Position numbers and translations under genes: made by a program. From NCBI GenBank assembly GCA_026545765.1, contig CM048840.1, positions 31,314,765 through 31,378,764 on the forward strand: DNA of 64,000 nucleotides, written 5' to 3'. Numbering within the stretch: position 1 is the first letter of the stretch; every line of letters begins with the position of its first letter. This document shows, piece after piece, positions 21,447-34,264 of this stretch. The notes under the pieces are model-generated. The model ran no database searches and was not told the origin of the DNA. It saw only the letters and a program-made list of their open reading frames with translations. This stretch comes from Plantago major. Its lineage: Eukaryota > Streptophyta > Magnoliopsida > Lamiales > Plantaginaceae.

Positions 21447-24400
21447 TTATTTTAGCATAAAAGTTACGTGTGATACTTAAAATTAAAATGAAAAGTTTGT
21501 GAATTGTTTTCGATAGGGTATATCGTTTTGATTGGAATTTTTTTTATAAATAATGTATTGATTAGTTTATTGGGAGAACATATATATGACTAAATGTGCG
21601 ATAAAATTTGTCAAACAAATGGATGTAAAAGAGAGAAAGATTTAGGTCGTGCAGAATTTGATTGATACATAGAAATGGAGTAGTTTGTTTTAATATAGAT
21701 GGTCCTTCCCAGTCCTATAACTGCATTTGCATGTTACCCAAGTATGGAATGCTGCGCTACATTTACGTAAAACTATTATTAAGGCAAAGTTTTTTGTGAG
21801 GGGTAAAACTTGGGTAACATGCAAAATTTGACCCTCAGAGTTTACACAAGATTAACTGATTAAAGATTATTTAGTGCGTGTTTGAAAACGTTTTATTGGT
21901 GCTTTTTAGCTACTTTTGTTGAACGTTGATTTTAATTAGGGTGAGTAATGTTTGATATATTATAAAAATACAACTTAGTATAACGCATGAGTTTTAGTGT
22001 TTGTAAAAATTAATTTAATCATTTATTTTTAATTGAAAAAAAAGTTACTATCCACTTAAAACAGTTATTGGGTTGCTTCTCAACTTCTAACAGTTACCTA
22101 CTTTTTTCCAGAGAAGTTGCAGCAAAACTTGTAATAGAAAATACTAAAAAAACTATTTTTGCTACTTCAAAATTACTTGCATTAACTCATGGAATATGGA
22201 GTATGATGTGGAATGGAAGTTATTAAATACAGTAGGAAGATTATCAGCGCGTAATTCATATTTGTAGTATGTGTAAGGGATAAGGGGTGGTAAGCAGGAT
22301 ACAGACGTATTAGAGAAGATAAACAACAAGGTCAAGAGGAGTCGATAATTACACTATCTTCCTTAAGACTTTATTACCTCGCTATGGTGCACACATGTAT
22401 TAGGCAATAGTCTCCCAGGATAAAACCTCTCTTAAACGGCTAGGATGCACTCTGATAGCTAAGTATGTCGAACCTTAGTTTGAGTGTATAGGGATGCACA
22501 AAAGAGCAAGAGGGAATGATAATTTGCGGAGCAAGTATGACTTGTGTTGTGTGTTTCTGTGAAGAATATCACCACATATATAAACTTGATTCGTGATCAT
22601 TTCCAAGAGTTATCTTGTTTCGTTAAAGGCGTTAGCCCTTCATCCAATAGACACACGTTGAAAGTAAGACATTCAACTCAAAGGATGTGTTCATTTATGA
22701 AAAGGCAAGGAAAATTCGGAGTTTTGAGGAAAAATGCATCCTTTCGGATGCTACCCCTCGCCACGGTCGGTCTATAGAAACAAAAGTTTATATTCCACTC
22801 GATCACGGTGAGCTAAACATAATATTTTAAACATTAGAGACCTAAACGTTGAGTGATCATTTTAAAAGGGTGTCAAATGATCACCACCATAATGTTGAAT
22901 TTATTTTATTCGTATGTATAATGCCGCCGATCTTGTTAATAGTCCATAGGTGGGGAAAACATGTGGGAATTGTGAAAGAAAAGAAACGAAAAGAGAAAGG
23001 ATGAATAGGCAAATTTGCATTGATATTGGAACTAGGCAAAGTCACCACCACCATTACTGAGCTGAGCTCGATCGATCGCTCACCTGAAAAAGAAAAGAGA
23101 AGAGAAGAGAAGAGAAGAGAAAGAAAATTACATTTGTCAAGTTGATGCGTTGTTCATCTCTCTCTTTAGTTTCAATCCAATAAAATACTCTTGTTCCAGC
23201 ACCAGAATACAGACATTTGCCCAAGGCGGTGCCTGTGTGAATGGAATCCAATTATTTATTGCCTTTAATTTTCTGGATGTATGTATCCTTCCCATCCTCC
23301 TATTTTCTTATTAATTTCTAATTCTCCGATTCGTCGAAATCATCTGCCTTACCAACCCATTCATTGGTTCATTCTGCAGCAGCGATTTTCCTTTTTTTTT
23401 TGTTTTTCTTTTTTTCTTTTTTTCTTTTTTGGGTAAATTGCTGTAAAGCATTGCGGTGTGTTTGGAAAATGATCCACCATGGCGAAGCCTTACTAGTCAG
23501 GTCTGTTCCCTTTTCTTTTCTTTCCTTTATTTAGTAGTAGAAATTGTTCATCTTTTTCTTTTACAATTGTGCGTGCTTTTAGTTTATTATTAATTGGTAT
23601 TTCGCCTCATTTGGCATCCTGCTATTGTATGTTTGTGCTGTGCTGTGCTGTGCTCCATTTTTTGTTCATGTGCTACATTACTGTGCAACTGGTCCAATTT
23701 TTGCCCTATTAGGGTAGCTTACAATTTACAAGAGAGAGTAATGATATAATAGATTGCGGGCTGTTTGTGAACGGATTAATTAAGGTTGTACTTGTACGTA
23801 TACTAATTTAAGGATGCGCGGAGAGTGATGAGTAAAATAAGTGTTAATTGAAGAGCGAAATGAATGTTTCGGAATAATATCACCTAAGTAAATTGATGAT
23901 GCTCAACTAATAGTATTTTATGGGACTATGAGTTCCAAAACCCAGCTTATAGATTAGGTCCTGGACATTCTCAAAAATAGTTCCTGGACATCCAAGAAAT
24001 AGTAATTTTCATACACAAAGTCTTGGAAGGGATAATATTAGTGAAGTACGGACGGACTGATGGTCTTAGGTTTGGGTATAATGTTTTATGAGTAAACATT
24101 TTTATGCCTTGTCATTGAATGTTGTTTTGTATTATCAACTATTTTAGGTGTTTTACATTAAAACCAGTATTATTTAACAAATCCACATTTTATATGGGTA
24201 TGTATGTCATTGATGTTTTTAGTAGAATCACATGAACCTTTCCTCGGGATGCAAAAAAAAAAAAAAAAAAAAAAAATGGCAAGGTGGGAACCTTGTTCCA
24301 GACGGAGGGAGAATAAGATTGGTATTGCATTACTTGGTTATTTCGACTAAAGTTAGCTTCAAGATTAGAGATCAATTCTTAATTGGGCTCATAAAAACAT

Positions 24401-27400
24401 TTTATTCAGTTTTCTTGGAAGTAGCAGTTAGCATCTCAATTAGTCTAGAGTAAGTTAGAGTAAGGTAGGGTTCACAACTCGGAAAGTTGTCTTGATTCTT
24501 TATATAGAGTTGAGCCGTAAATCACCTTAAAGCTTCCATATCTGACTTTTCCACGCTCCGAGCTCGCTTTTAGAGCTCTTAAATTGCACTTCTAATGTCA
24601 CTAAAGCTTGCAATATTAGATCGATGAATTAATTGCTAATGTGATATATATATATCATATTTAATAACTGGTTTTGAGTAAACATATATGATGAATTATG
24701 TGTTACATTAGCTCCATAATATGGTAATGGTGATTTTCTTTTTTCATTAGTTGTAAAGTTAGAATTAATTTTACAATCATTTTAGCAAAAATGTGTGTCA
24801 TTTGCGTTTGTCTACAAAGTTATACTTATGTATGCTATATTTTAACTAATCTAAAGTATTATATACTATATAGTAGCATTTATCATAAGTTATGTTTAGA
24901 AAATTTATGTATACAATACATTTTTATATATATCCGTCTCTCGTCTCCTGATCTAGATACGGACTATGTTGTCAATAAAATTATCGATGTTATTAACCAA
25001 AACATCTATGTTGTCAACATTGTTGTTTTTTCATATATACAAAAGATAACTTTTGTTAACAACATAGACGTTTTAATTAATAACATGGATGATTTTCATG
25101 ACAATATAGTTCCGTCTCTAAATAAATTATCTAAAGATCATCTCTCCAGAGACTTTGTGATCTAATAATGTGCGCTTTAAGGTGCTTGCACTCTCATATT
25201 TTTTCTAATTTTGACGGTATTGCGCAAACGCTTATACCCCACTCTCGCTCCAAGTGATCTAGGTTGAGCTTGAGCCCTTTTCGTCATTCTCTTTGAATGC
25301 AATTCAGTACATTCGCTGTCTCTTATGGTGTTGCAATTCCTAAAAGATTCATTGTTTCACCAAGTTGCAGAGGATGATAACAAGTGGTTACTAGAGGGCT
25401 GACTACTAAAAGTCTGAAACTTCAAAACTTAAACGAACTTGCATGAATAGGTTCTGTAAACTAATAACTTATAATTTAGTTTTAAGTACAAATTATATAT
25501 TTGATATCCTTACTGGAAAATACATATAAGTTTTTAGATGAGATGAAAAAATTTCATGGTACCAGACTCTTTGCTCACACCCATGCCCTTCAGCAACTGG
25601 AGTTTTGCGACTTAACCTTGTATCTCAGACAATCTATTTGATTTTCGCCTTTGATTACCCTGTCCACATTCTGCTCAATTAGTGTGGTTCACGGATTTAA
25701 GTGAGAGTATTAACTTGTACCATGCTTCCTTCACTAAACATTATTCTGGACCCGCACTTTGTCATGAATTGAAATCCACACACATACCTTAGCCTAAGTG
25801 AAAAAGAGAGAGATCACACAGACGTGAATGCGTTACCAACATGAAAGTTTATGCATCAGAGAGCATTTCACACAAATGGAAAACCTTGTGGATTTCCCTG
25901 TTAAAGTTAAAAGTTGGTTGGTTACTAGGTGAAACGGAGTTAGGATGTCAGGTTTGGCAGCAGAGTGATCATTTGATATTCAAATACTTTTGGAGATACT
26001 TAATTCTTAGATGTATTTTTATAGTCAGTAGAAACTAGACTGAACAATTTTGGCAATGTAAAAACCAAAATGAGCATGCAGCTAGTTCCTATTTTATTCT
26101 TGTGTACTAGAAGATTAAGTGTTCATATTTTATGAAGGGCGAGATAGTGTCTTCAACAGCTTAGTTGTAAACTTTTGACATGGGAAAACAGAGGATTCAG
26201 TGACGGGACGGGATCGAGCTAGCTATTTCTACTTCTTTTCAAGTAACCTAATATACATTATAACAAGTTAAATCACACGAAAACTAAATTGGTATATGTT
26301 TAGAGATAAGATGTGTGATTTAAGTTTGTGAACCCCGGCATTTGATATCCATAGACTTCATCATGTCAATACATGTTTTCTTTTCGAAATCTTGTTTTCA
26401 GGTCTTCTTGTACATAGTCTGTCATGAGCTGACACTCACATTTTCTATTGCTAAACCAAAGTTATTCCATCGATTTTCTTTTTGTAGCTCATCTTGGGCA
26501 TTATTCATAAAGCTATAGACTTTTGAAGGTGCATTTTTGCATCAGTTCAACTCATTGTGCAGTGGCAGTTGTATAATATTAAAACTAGTATGATGATGAT
26601 AAGATATAACTCAAATTTGAAACTAAGTAAACGACATGGTAGTTATGTGTGGTTAGCTGAGAACTCATTTGCTGCTTCTGAGCTTTGCATTCATTTGTCC
26701 ACTAGATTGGACACTCCATGTTAATTAGCCTGAATCAGTAAGCCAGGAAGGTCTTTAAATCAATTGTTGAGTAGAGCATCATTTGTAATTTAATCAGTTG
26801 AATCAGATAAGATTGATGTTTGCAGTAGTAATAAATTATGAAAATAGACAACTCACGCCATTGTTTTACCATAACGTAAAGGTTTCCAACCCCATCTGAA
26901 GACTGCAGAGATTACCGTATACAGTAATACAACAAAGAAGCCCATTGAATTCTGATCGATCCTATATAATGTCATATATTAATATTAGTCGAGAGTATGA
27001 ATAGACAGCAGAAATTTATCCAAGCATGGTGTGCTAATGGCATGTTCAAGCGGACTAGAACAGGGACCTCAAAATTTTTGGGGCCCAATTATTTTTTTTT
27101 TTTTTGTTAGGGTGAGGTGGCCTTAGGATTAGAAGTTCATTTGATAAAAAATGAGGATGTTAAATTTTTGGATTTCATTTAAGTTGTACGTATAAATTTG
27201 TTAGGTATTTGTGAAAAAGTTTGTTTTTAAATTTTCATAGATAATAAATTTTTCATATTTGATAACATGTTTGCAATTCTGGATTTTGGCACCTGGCCCG
27301 TAAATCTCTAAAATTCCCCTGCAACATGGAACTAGTTAACAAATTCTACTTGTTGAGTAGATCAGAATTTCTAATTCACTGAAGAAGTTACCATTGATTT

Positions 27401-27674
27401 TTCTGCAGTGTTGAAACAGAACCAATGTAAAACACCCAGGACCCAGTAATGCAAATAGCTGTTTGGCCACAAGGAGCATGAAATGAAAGGAAAATCAAGA
27501 CAATGAACGGAAGGTATGGAGCAATTCTGTCCTCTTCAGGCTGTGGCTTTTATGACTTTATACAAGGTCCAAGTTCTTTGTTTCATCAACTGGTCATGTT
27601 GATCAAATTAAAAATGAAAATATTGAATGTTGGAGAATCAAATATGATATATGATTTATATGGTAATATATGCA
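21447..27674. other. Long gene-free interval
   Basis: About 6.2 kb has no supportable coding gene. It holds an AGAGA microsatellite (about 23090-23122), a pyrimidine tract (about 23390-23430), an uninterrupted run of about 23 A near 24253-24275, and an AT repeat near 24645. CCACCATGGCGAAGCC near 23477 resembles a good start context but stops after five codons, so it is at most a leader ORF. The interval could include the promoter or 5' UTR intron of the gene at 30530, which sequence alone cannot show. Confidence 0.4.
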
Positions 27675-27910
27675 TACTCTCGCCGTCCCAAATTAGTTGT
27701 CCCATTTGATTTATCTGGTTAACCAGCTTCAAATTTGACAATGAGATTGATCTTAAACGGTAATGGTAAAATGTTCAATTGAATTATATAATAAATTTTC
27801 ATTGTAAATTTCGTTAAACCGATTACAGTTTAAGATAATTCGCAGTCAAGTTGAAGCAGGTTGATCGGAAAAAGTCAAAATGGGACAACTGTTTTGGGAC
27901 AGAGGGAGTA
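27675..27910. mobile_element. Stowaway-like MITE (second family)
   Basis: The left end TACTCTCGCCGTCCCAAATT and right end GGGACAGAGGGAGTA are inverted repeats, continued by AGTTGTCCCATTTGA / AAATGGGACAACTG, and flanked by TA. It is 236 bases long and non-coding. The internal sequence differs from the 21210 copy, so this is a different family of the same superfamily. Confidence 0.75.
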
Positions 27911-30529
27911 TATAATATCGTTGGATTTTTATATTAGAGGAGGTTGCAACAGTAATTGAAATTCTCCTGTCAGTTTCTGCTGCCGTTCTACTGATGTTTC
28001 CATATCTTGGCCCCACTGCCTGTGACATGCTACAATTGAATTAACTTCATCCTGAGCAAAATTTGGTATGCCTGAATGTGTTGGCACTAAAACTAACCGT
28101 TCAATACGGAGTAAACATCCTTGAAAATTTGAGCATTAGATTTACCTGGTTAGATGGTTCCCGAAAGGTCTTAGTTTCAGTGATTTAGCTCATCATATTG
28201 TAATGATCACTTCAGATTATCATAGTCATGAATGCAGTTTTAATGATCACACAGTCCTGATTTTGTTGACTTTACTCTGGTTGAGATCCTCAGTTACTAA
28301 TTTAGATGGTGGGTTCTGTCATTCTGTGGCAGAACCAAAGGTAAGAGTTACCATTTGAACTTCAAAATTTTATCTAGGCAGAGTTGGAAGGTCTGCTAAC
28401 TTGTTTATTAGAATCCATAGCTGAATTTAAGTCTCTCCTTTGCAAATCTGAACAAAATCCTTTAAGATTCTGACCTTTTATGAGCTAGTTGAGTAGAGTA
28501 ATAAGGGGCACAACTAGAAGTAAGATTGTAGAAAATTTTCTGTAGATCAAGTAATTGTACATTTATAAACTAAGATAACAGCATGGGCTATATTTGTTGA
28601 AGGAGTTATTGATTGCCAAGGTTCATTATAGTTAACTTTCGTGAGTTAAAATGTAGTAACGGAAGAGAAAGCATTATAATAATTTAGGGAGCGTGCATTG
28701 CTCAATTGAAAGAACATGTTGAAAGGATCTTTTCAACAAGTAAAATTTGGGGTGCCCTATATAAGAGAGTTTTTGGACCTGGACTCTTTCTTCTAAGCTC
28801 AGTTTTACATACACCAACAAGTTCAACAAGTATTTTTCTTTCCCAAAAAAAAAAAAAAAAAAAGTTCAACAAGTAACCGAAATAGGGTTGTTGGTTAAGA
28901 GAAGGGGTAAGCGAGGTCTGGCCTCCTTTCTCGTTAACATGAAAAGAAAAGAAAAAAAATTGCTAAAGATAATCCTTTTAGAGAAGTTCTATCCACATGC
29001 AAGTTAATGAATGGATTGCGTGCGTGCAAACTGCTAAGAAACTTCCTCACTTGTCATATCCAATTTGTAAGCTATTCTTTCATGGTCATTGTTTACAAAA
29101 GCTAGTTCAAAATTGAAGGAAAACTTGAACAAATTGTGGTTCATGGCTGCTGGTACTGAGGATTCTCTTTGGATATCAACTAGGGCATGTCATGATGTAA
29201 GTGACACGTGTGTATAGTTAGTGCTTACAGATTAAATTTTGGTGGTTGGCCGTGTGAGCCTGAAGCGGTTTGTTTTGATCATGTAAGCTTTGGGGATAAG
29301 GAAGAATTCAATTTCTTTGGCAATTGCATACCAGTGGTTTTAATTGTTATATTTGTAGATTAGTTTGTTTCCAAATGGAAATAGTAATTTTTAAAGAAAG
29401 ATTCAGTAGGAAGAAAAGTAGGTTTTGTTAAGCTAAATTTTGTTGCCAAAGCATATGAGCAATTATTGAAGAAAAGTAAGTTGGTACACGTATATCTTTC
29501 TTAAGTGAAATTGTAGACAAAGGTTGGAACGGGATAGTGATCTTTTAATTAGAAGAAGAAGAAGAAGATCTTAGAAAGTTTCCTATCTTTCAGTGAATCT
29601 GATTAGTTGTAACAAGAATATACATATAGTTTAGTTTTTGTTGTATTCCTCATGGTTCTGCATGAATGCCAAGTATGGCAAGCTAACTGGCTTTGGGTTA
29701 TGGCTAAAATTTACAATTCATAATGCAAGAAGGATATGTGTCATCTTCCTGTGTGCTTGTTCACTTTTAGTTGGAGAATTGATTATGATAAAATTCCAAA
29801 ACATCAGTCATCATTCATTTATCATATTTTTCTGAAGATTGTGTTCCTAAGTAAGATCTCCCTGCCTTTTTCTTTATATTATTTCTTCTGTGTGCTCTTA
29901 TTTGTTGATTGGTACCAATTAACTTTGGCTAAACCTTAAAAACAGAGTTAGAATATTGAAATGTACATTATGTCTTGGAAAATTTTGCTTATTGTATGAC
30001 CTCACTAGAATTATGAGAAAGAACTACCTTAACCTGGACGAATTAATTCGAACTCGATAGTTTGAACCTCTACTTCACCATATCGTAGACTTTTACACTA
30101 GAATCTCGAAATGTAAGAATCAAAGCATGGAAGTGTATCTGGGGTGACATAAAAGCTGTAACAAGAGTTGAATTAAGATGATAAGAGTGGACGTTAGGGC
30201 AAGTGGACTAAATGAGAAGTGTGAAGAAAAAACTCTTCTAACGGCTCATTCAATACCTTTCTTGCCATAGAAAGAAAAATGAAAAATCCTCAGTAATTTG
30301 CCAAAACAGGGAAAATTCCAAAAGGCCCTAGACCATGTCACCAACTATTTATACAACACCCCTCCTCTTCGGACCTGTACCCTCTGCATACTAGTGTACT
30401 TTGGTCCCCAGAAAAGTGAAGAAAAAGAAATGCTTTTGTAAACCCCAATCCTTTTCCCTTTCCAACTCTATAACCATCATCATCTGCATCACTGTAAATT
30501 ACAACTATAACAATCAAACATACCTAAAA
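27911..30529. other. Intergenic DNA and upstream region of the 30530 gene
   Basis: No coding gene is supported. It contains the short insertion scar at 28820-28875. The last 130 bases before the ATG at 30530 (ACACCCCTCCTCTTC..., then CAATCCTTTTCCC) are CT-rich, like a plant 5' UTR. Confidence 0.4.
28820..28875 (+). repeat. Short poly(A) insertion with 13-base target duplication
   Basis: AGTTCAACAAGTA occurs at 28820-28832 and again at 28863-28875. Between the copies lie only 30 bases, TTTTTCTTTCCC followed by a run of A. A long direct duplication around an insert ending in poly(A) is the signature of target-primed reverse transcription, here with extreme 5' truncation. Confidence 0.55.
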
Positions 30530-32234
30530 ATGAGAGGAAAGTCATCTTCATCAAAGTCCAGGTATGGCAATGGACTAGAAGTTGAGAAACTAGATGAACC
30601 CCATTTATCTGGTGCTTATATCCGTAGCCTTGTCAAACAGTTAACCTCATCAAGATCCAAAGATTCTTCAACTTCTAGTGAGCATGGGAGTCCAGAGGGA
30701 GAAGGGATTTCCAGTGATGGGTTTCCTGATCAAAACAGGCAAGGAAAATCCCAACCTCCTCAGCCTCACAAGAAGCAGGTCAGGAGAAGGCTTCACACCA
30801 GTAGGCCTTACCAGGAACGGCTGCTAAACATGGCCGAAGCTCGTCGAGAAATTGTCACTGCTCTTAAGTTTCATAGAGCTTCTATGAAACAAGCCAGTGA
30901 AAAGCAACAGCAGCAGCAGCACATTGAACCAGGTTACGAAATTCAGACGTTGGAGTCATCGTCGTCATCCCATCAAATTCCTCCTCTAGAACAGAAATCC
31001 AGGCGAAATTCAAGAATTTATGCTTCGAATTCTTCCTCTCCCAATCCCAACTTTTGTACCAATAGTTTAGATAATTTCTCTTACTCACCAGGCTTTTGTT
31101 CTCCTTATTCTTGGCCTGTTTCTTCAATTGCTCTTCCGCCACCTCCACCTCCTTTTTTCCAAGAAAGTCTCAGTTTCCCACTCCCAAACCAAACGCTAGG
31201 CCTTAACCTCAATCTTGAAGATTTTGGTTTTAGCACCTCTGATTTTCAGTACACCACAAAGTCGTCATCAATTTACTCACCCTCATTTTCAAACACTTCC
31301 TCCTCTGCTCTCTCAGCAGGTGGTGACGAAATTCCGCCCATGATGGGGCCTACGTCGGTGGTGGAGTTGGAAGATCTAGGCTTGCATCAGGCAATGGATG
31401 ATAAGGAGTTAGCCGAGATAAGGTCGATTGGTGAGCAGCACCAGGTGGAGTGGGATGACACCATGAACTTGATGTCATCAGCTTGCTGGTTCAAGTACCT
31501 GAAAGCGATGGAAATTGAGCCAGAGGATGAGAAGGCTGTTGATTACGTAAACTCTCCGTTCGATGAGGTGGTGGAGTTTCCTGCCTGGCTAAGTCCAAAT
31601 GAAAGCATGTTGGATGATCATTGCTCTGATTATTATTTGCAAGATCCTTCTTTGCCATGGTAAGGATTGATGTTTATTAAATTAACTTTGAGAATTATTG
31701 CTCTTAGAGTCACTACATATAAGCGGTTCCATTGCTGTGAAATATGTTTTTATGTTTGTCATTTAATACGAGCCATGTTCTTTCTGTTCTTTCACTCATT
31801 GGGACTTATTAATGAATTTTCCGGTAGGTTTGTTCTTACAAACATGCATGTATATTCCTATTTATTTGATGGAAATATGGAATTGCTTATATCTTGGGTT
31901 CATATTGTTTTTTATAGCTGCGTTTTCTACGGACTGTAGTTCTGACAGGATTACAACTGGATTAATGCGTTCACTGAATTCCCTGATTGAGGACTTGAAA
32001 TAGGCTACTTTGAGAGAATGTTATTATAACTGTTGTTCAATTCTACATTTCACGCTGTTTATGCCAAATAGTATTGCATATGCGTGTTGAAATTGTATAC
32101 AATTTTAGATGCCAGTAGTTTGAGTATCATTCATTTTTCGGATTCACATTTGTTGCAAAAACTGACTATTTATAATAATTTACAGGATGGAGATTGAAGA
32201 AATTGATGGCATGGATGGGGACTGGTTAGCCTGA
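30530..32234 (+). CDS. Conserved plant low-complexity protein (hydroxyproline-rich glycoprotein-like), two exons
   Basis: Exon 1 (30530-31659) and a 49-base terminal exon 2 (32186-32234) join through a GT-AG intron (ATG|GTAAGG ... TTTACAG|GATGG) to give 392 residues. Joining replaces a premature stop just after the donor with the tail MEIEEIDGMDGDWLA. Visible segments are an N-terminal SGAYIRSLVKQLTSSRSKD, a basic KKQVRRRLHTSRPYQERLLNMAEARREIVTALKFHR helix region, a Gln run, Ser/Pro-rich linkers with PPPPPP, and an acidic C-terminal part (HQVEWDDTMNLM, SACWFKYLKAMEIEPE). There is no signal peptide, so the cell-wall name used for similar proteins is probably misleading; a nuclear or cytosolic role is more likely (inference). 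The ATG at 30401 was rejected because the residues before MRGKSSSS look like translated leader. The function is unknown. Confidence 0.8.
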
Positions 32235-32609
32235 GAAAGATTGGTTAATGTTTTTTTCACTCAGTAATCAAATCTTTGACCTTTACCTGATTTTTTACAG
32301 CGATCTTGTTTTTAATTTTTCTTTAATCTTCGTTACTCATGCAAATAAGACGATTGAGAACGTGTAACAAACGGGCAATCGAATAATGTATCAGATGACG
32401 AGGAAATTATTTGATTCCTCTGATCTCCATGGTTCTTATTGAATGAAAAATATTGATAAGTTCTACTTGTGCATTCAGCTGAACAAATTTGCGGAATTTG
32501 CTTGTAAAACTTACTCCATACATTCTGTTTTATTCCATGTTTGCACAGTAGGCAACATAATTTGTTTCAATTTTACCGTTGATCTAGCACGTAATCATCA
32601 CCATCTTTT
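32235..32609. other. Intergenic spacer between convergent genes
   Basis: About 375 T-rich bases lie between the stop of the two-exon gene and the stop of the minus-strand secreted-protein gene. They should contain both 3' UTRs. Nothing else was seen. Confidence 0.4.
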
Positions 32610-33113
32610 TCAAGCCATCGCATCCATCATCGAACTATGATAAACAAAATCATTAATGACCATGGAAAGATCATCAATCTTTCTAGTGAGCATGGAAGGC
32701 ACAACCATGTCAACATTCTTCAACGAGTGGCTGCACCTCTGCCCCAGCTGAACGATACGGGTCATTGTTTCCTCAAGGGACTCAGTGTTCGACTTTATGT
32801 TCATAGGCTTTGGATCTGTCAATATTTGTAGAGTTGACTTCATTTTGTTCAGGTCTTGAATCAGGCCGTTAACACAAGGCTCAAGATGAGCAGCTTGTTT
32901 GGTGAATCTGACTGTCCTGAGGTTGCGCATGAACTGAACAAACTGTTCAGTTTCGTGAACTTCTCGGATGCTCATGGTGATTCCATCTTGTGCTGTCAGC
33001 ATTTTGTTTTCCACTCCAGTATCAAAGTGGGAGTATCCTGCAGCAGAGACTCGTTCTGTTGCAAGGACAAGGATCATGAGCAGGAATGGAAACATGGCTG
33101 ATGATTTCGACAT
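32610..33113 (-). CDS. Small secreted protein, paralogue 1
   Basis: An intact single-exon 167-residue protein begins with a hydrophobic signal peptide (MFPFLLMILVLA, likely cleaved near VSAAG). The mature part is predicted helical and has just two cysteines (EPC and QRCSHS), which could form one disulphide. The best conserved segments, shared with the paralogue at 35404-35898, are SIREVHETEQFVQFM, LGQRCSHS, NVDMVVPSMLTRKIDDLSMVIN and MKSTLQ. A minus-strand TATA-like CTATAAAAT sits at 33195-33187, about 75 bases upstream of the ATG. The family was not recognised; the helical secreted form loosely recalls pectin-methylesterase/invertase inhibitors, but the four-cysteine pattern of those is missing. 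Confidence 0.75.
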   Translation of the reverse strand: MSKSSAMFPFLLMILVLATERVSAAGYSHFDTGVENKMLTAQDGITMSIREVHETEQFVQFMRNLRTVRFTKQAAHLEPCVNGLIQDLNKMKSTLQILTDPKPMNIKSNTESLEETMTRIVQLGQRCSHSLKNVDMVVPSMLTRKIDDLSMVINDFVYHSSMMDAMA

Positions 33114-34264
33114 TTTGGTACGAGTATTGTGCTGCTTTGAGGGGTTTAGATATTGAAAGATTGTTTCAAGTGGTTTGAGTTGCCAGATTTTATAGTAGAA
33201 TTTGGTGCTTGATCAAGGCATGAAGTAGGATATGAAGGTGCTTTTTGTGTGGGTTCAGTTTGGGGAAATAAGTTTTGTACAGGCATTTTCGGCTTTAGAT
33301 AGATAGAGTTAACGTGTAAATGACTAAATGTCAGACAAAACCTGGGTGTAATATACTGCATATTGCATGATAACACTAGAATCAGCATACACCATACACG
33401 CTATGCGGGTGAATCTAACTTCTTTTAACATTCTTCGGCCACAGGGTATTCCTAAACTAAAGTATACTTCATTAACTTTTGTTTTATAGTAATTTTTAAA
33501 TAGTTTTTCCAACGTAATTTAAGATCAATTTGTGGTCGGCTAATAGTATTAAGATGGCCATCATTCTCTTAAAAACCCTTATTAAAGGGGGAAGGTTATC
33601 CAACTTATATGCTTGGGCCTGCTCTAATACCATATTAAGATGGACCATCATCCCCTTAAAAGGTCTTATTAAGGGGAAAATTATTCACCTTATATGTTGT
33701 TTGCATAATCTACTCACAAGTGAGGTGGGATGTTCTAAGAAATAAGAAATAGAAAAAAGTTCAATTTATGTGGCTGTCAATGAGAGGAAGTGAGAACTAG
33801 ATAAGTTGGTAGTATTTCGTGAGAGCGAGATCATTTTCATTGTTACAATGTCTACTTGAAAATTGTTGATTTACTTGGATGTTAGTTAACGATTCATGCA
33901 TACACACAATTTCCTGTAAATAAGTATCCTTATGAACCGTATTTATAAATAGATTAGGGTCCAACAAATATTAGAGATTTTGCAATAAGAAAATAAGTGG
34001 TATACATAAAAAATAATATAAAATGTTTATTTATAAAATAATGATATAACATCAATAAGTCCTCTATGTTCCTTATTATTGTAAGTACCTTTCAAAACTT
34101 TGTGATCTTTAATCTGAAATTTATCTCCAAAATAAAATTTATTAAATTCTTGTGAAAAATGGTTTTGCACTTAATTTGTATAGTATATAATGCATAAACA
34201 CAAATTAAGTGGGCTTTACATCTGTATCTGTTAAGTGTAAAATTGATTTCTAAGAGTATACTAC
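33114..34264. other. Upstream region of paralogue 1, partial tandem duplication, AT-rich DNA
   Basis: 33114-33300 is promoter-proximal to the secreted-protein gene and resembles 35899-36100 upstream of the paralogue (TGCCAGA-TTTAT, GGTGCTTTT-GTG). Two imperfect copies of about 70 bases lie at 33549-33620 and 33634-33705 (ATTAAGATGG-CCATCATTC ... AACTTATATG). Between them, on the minus strand, is TGGTATTAGAGC, close to an initiator-tRNA primer binding site, so the pair may be LTR-end relics. The remainder is AT-rich. Confidence 0.45.

Noticed and set aside
23477-23500. Start of a host gene at CCACCATGGCGAAGCC
   Set aside because: A stop follows after five codons and no downstream exon could be linked.
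24232-24453. A 73-codon frame with a lysine run
   Set aside because: The lysines come from a run of about 23 A; no gene features are present.
30401-30529. Upstream ATG extending the 30530 gene by 43 residues
   Set aside because: The extra residues look like translated leader sequence, and the conserved-looking protein begins at MRGKSSSS.
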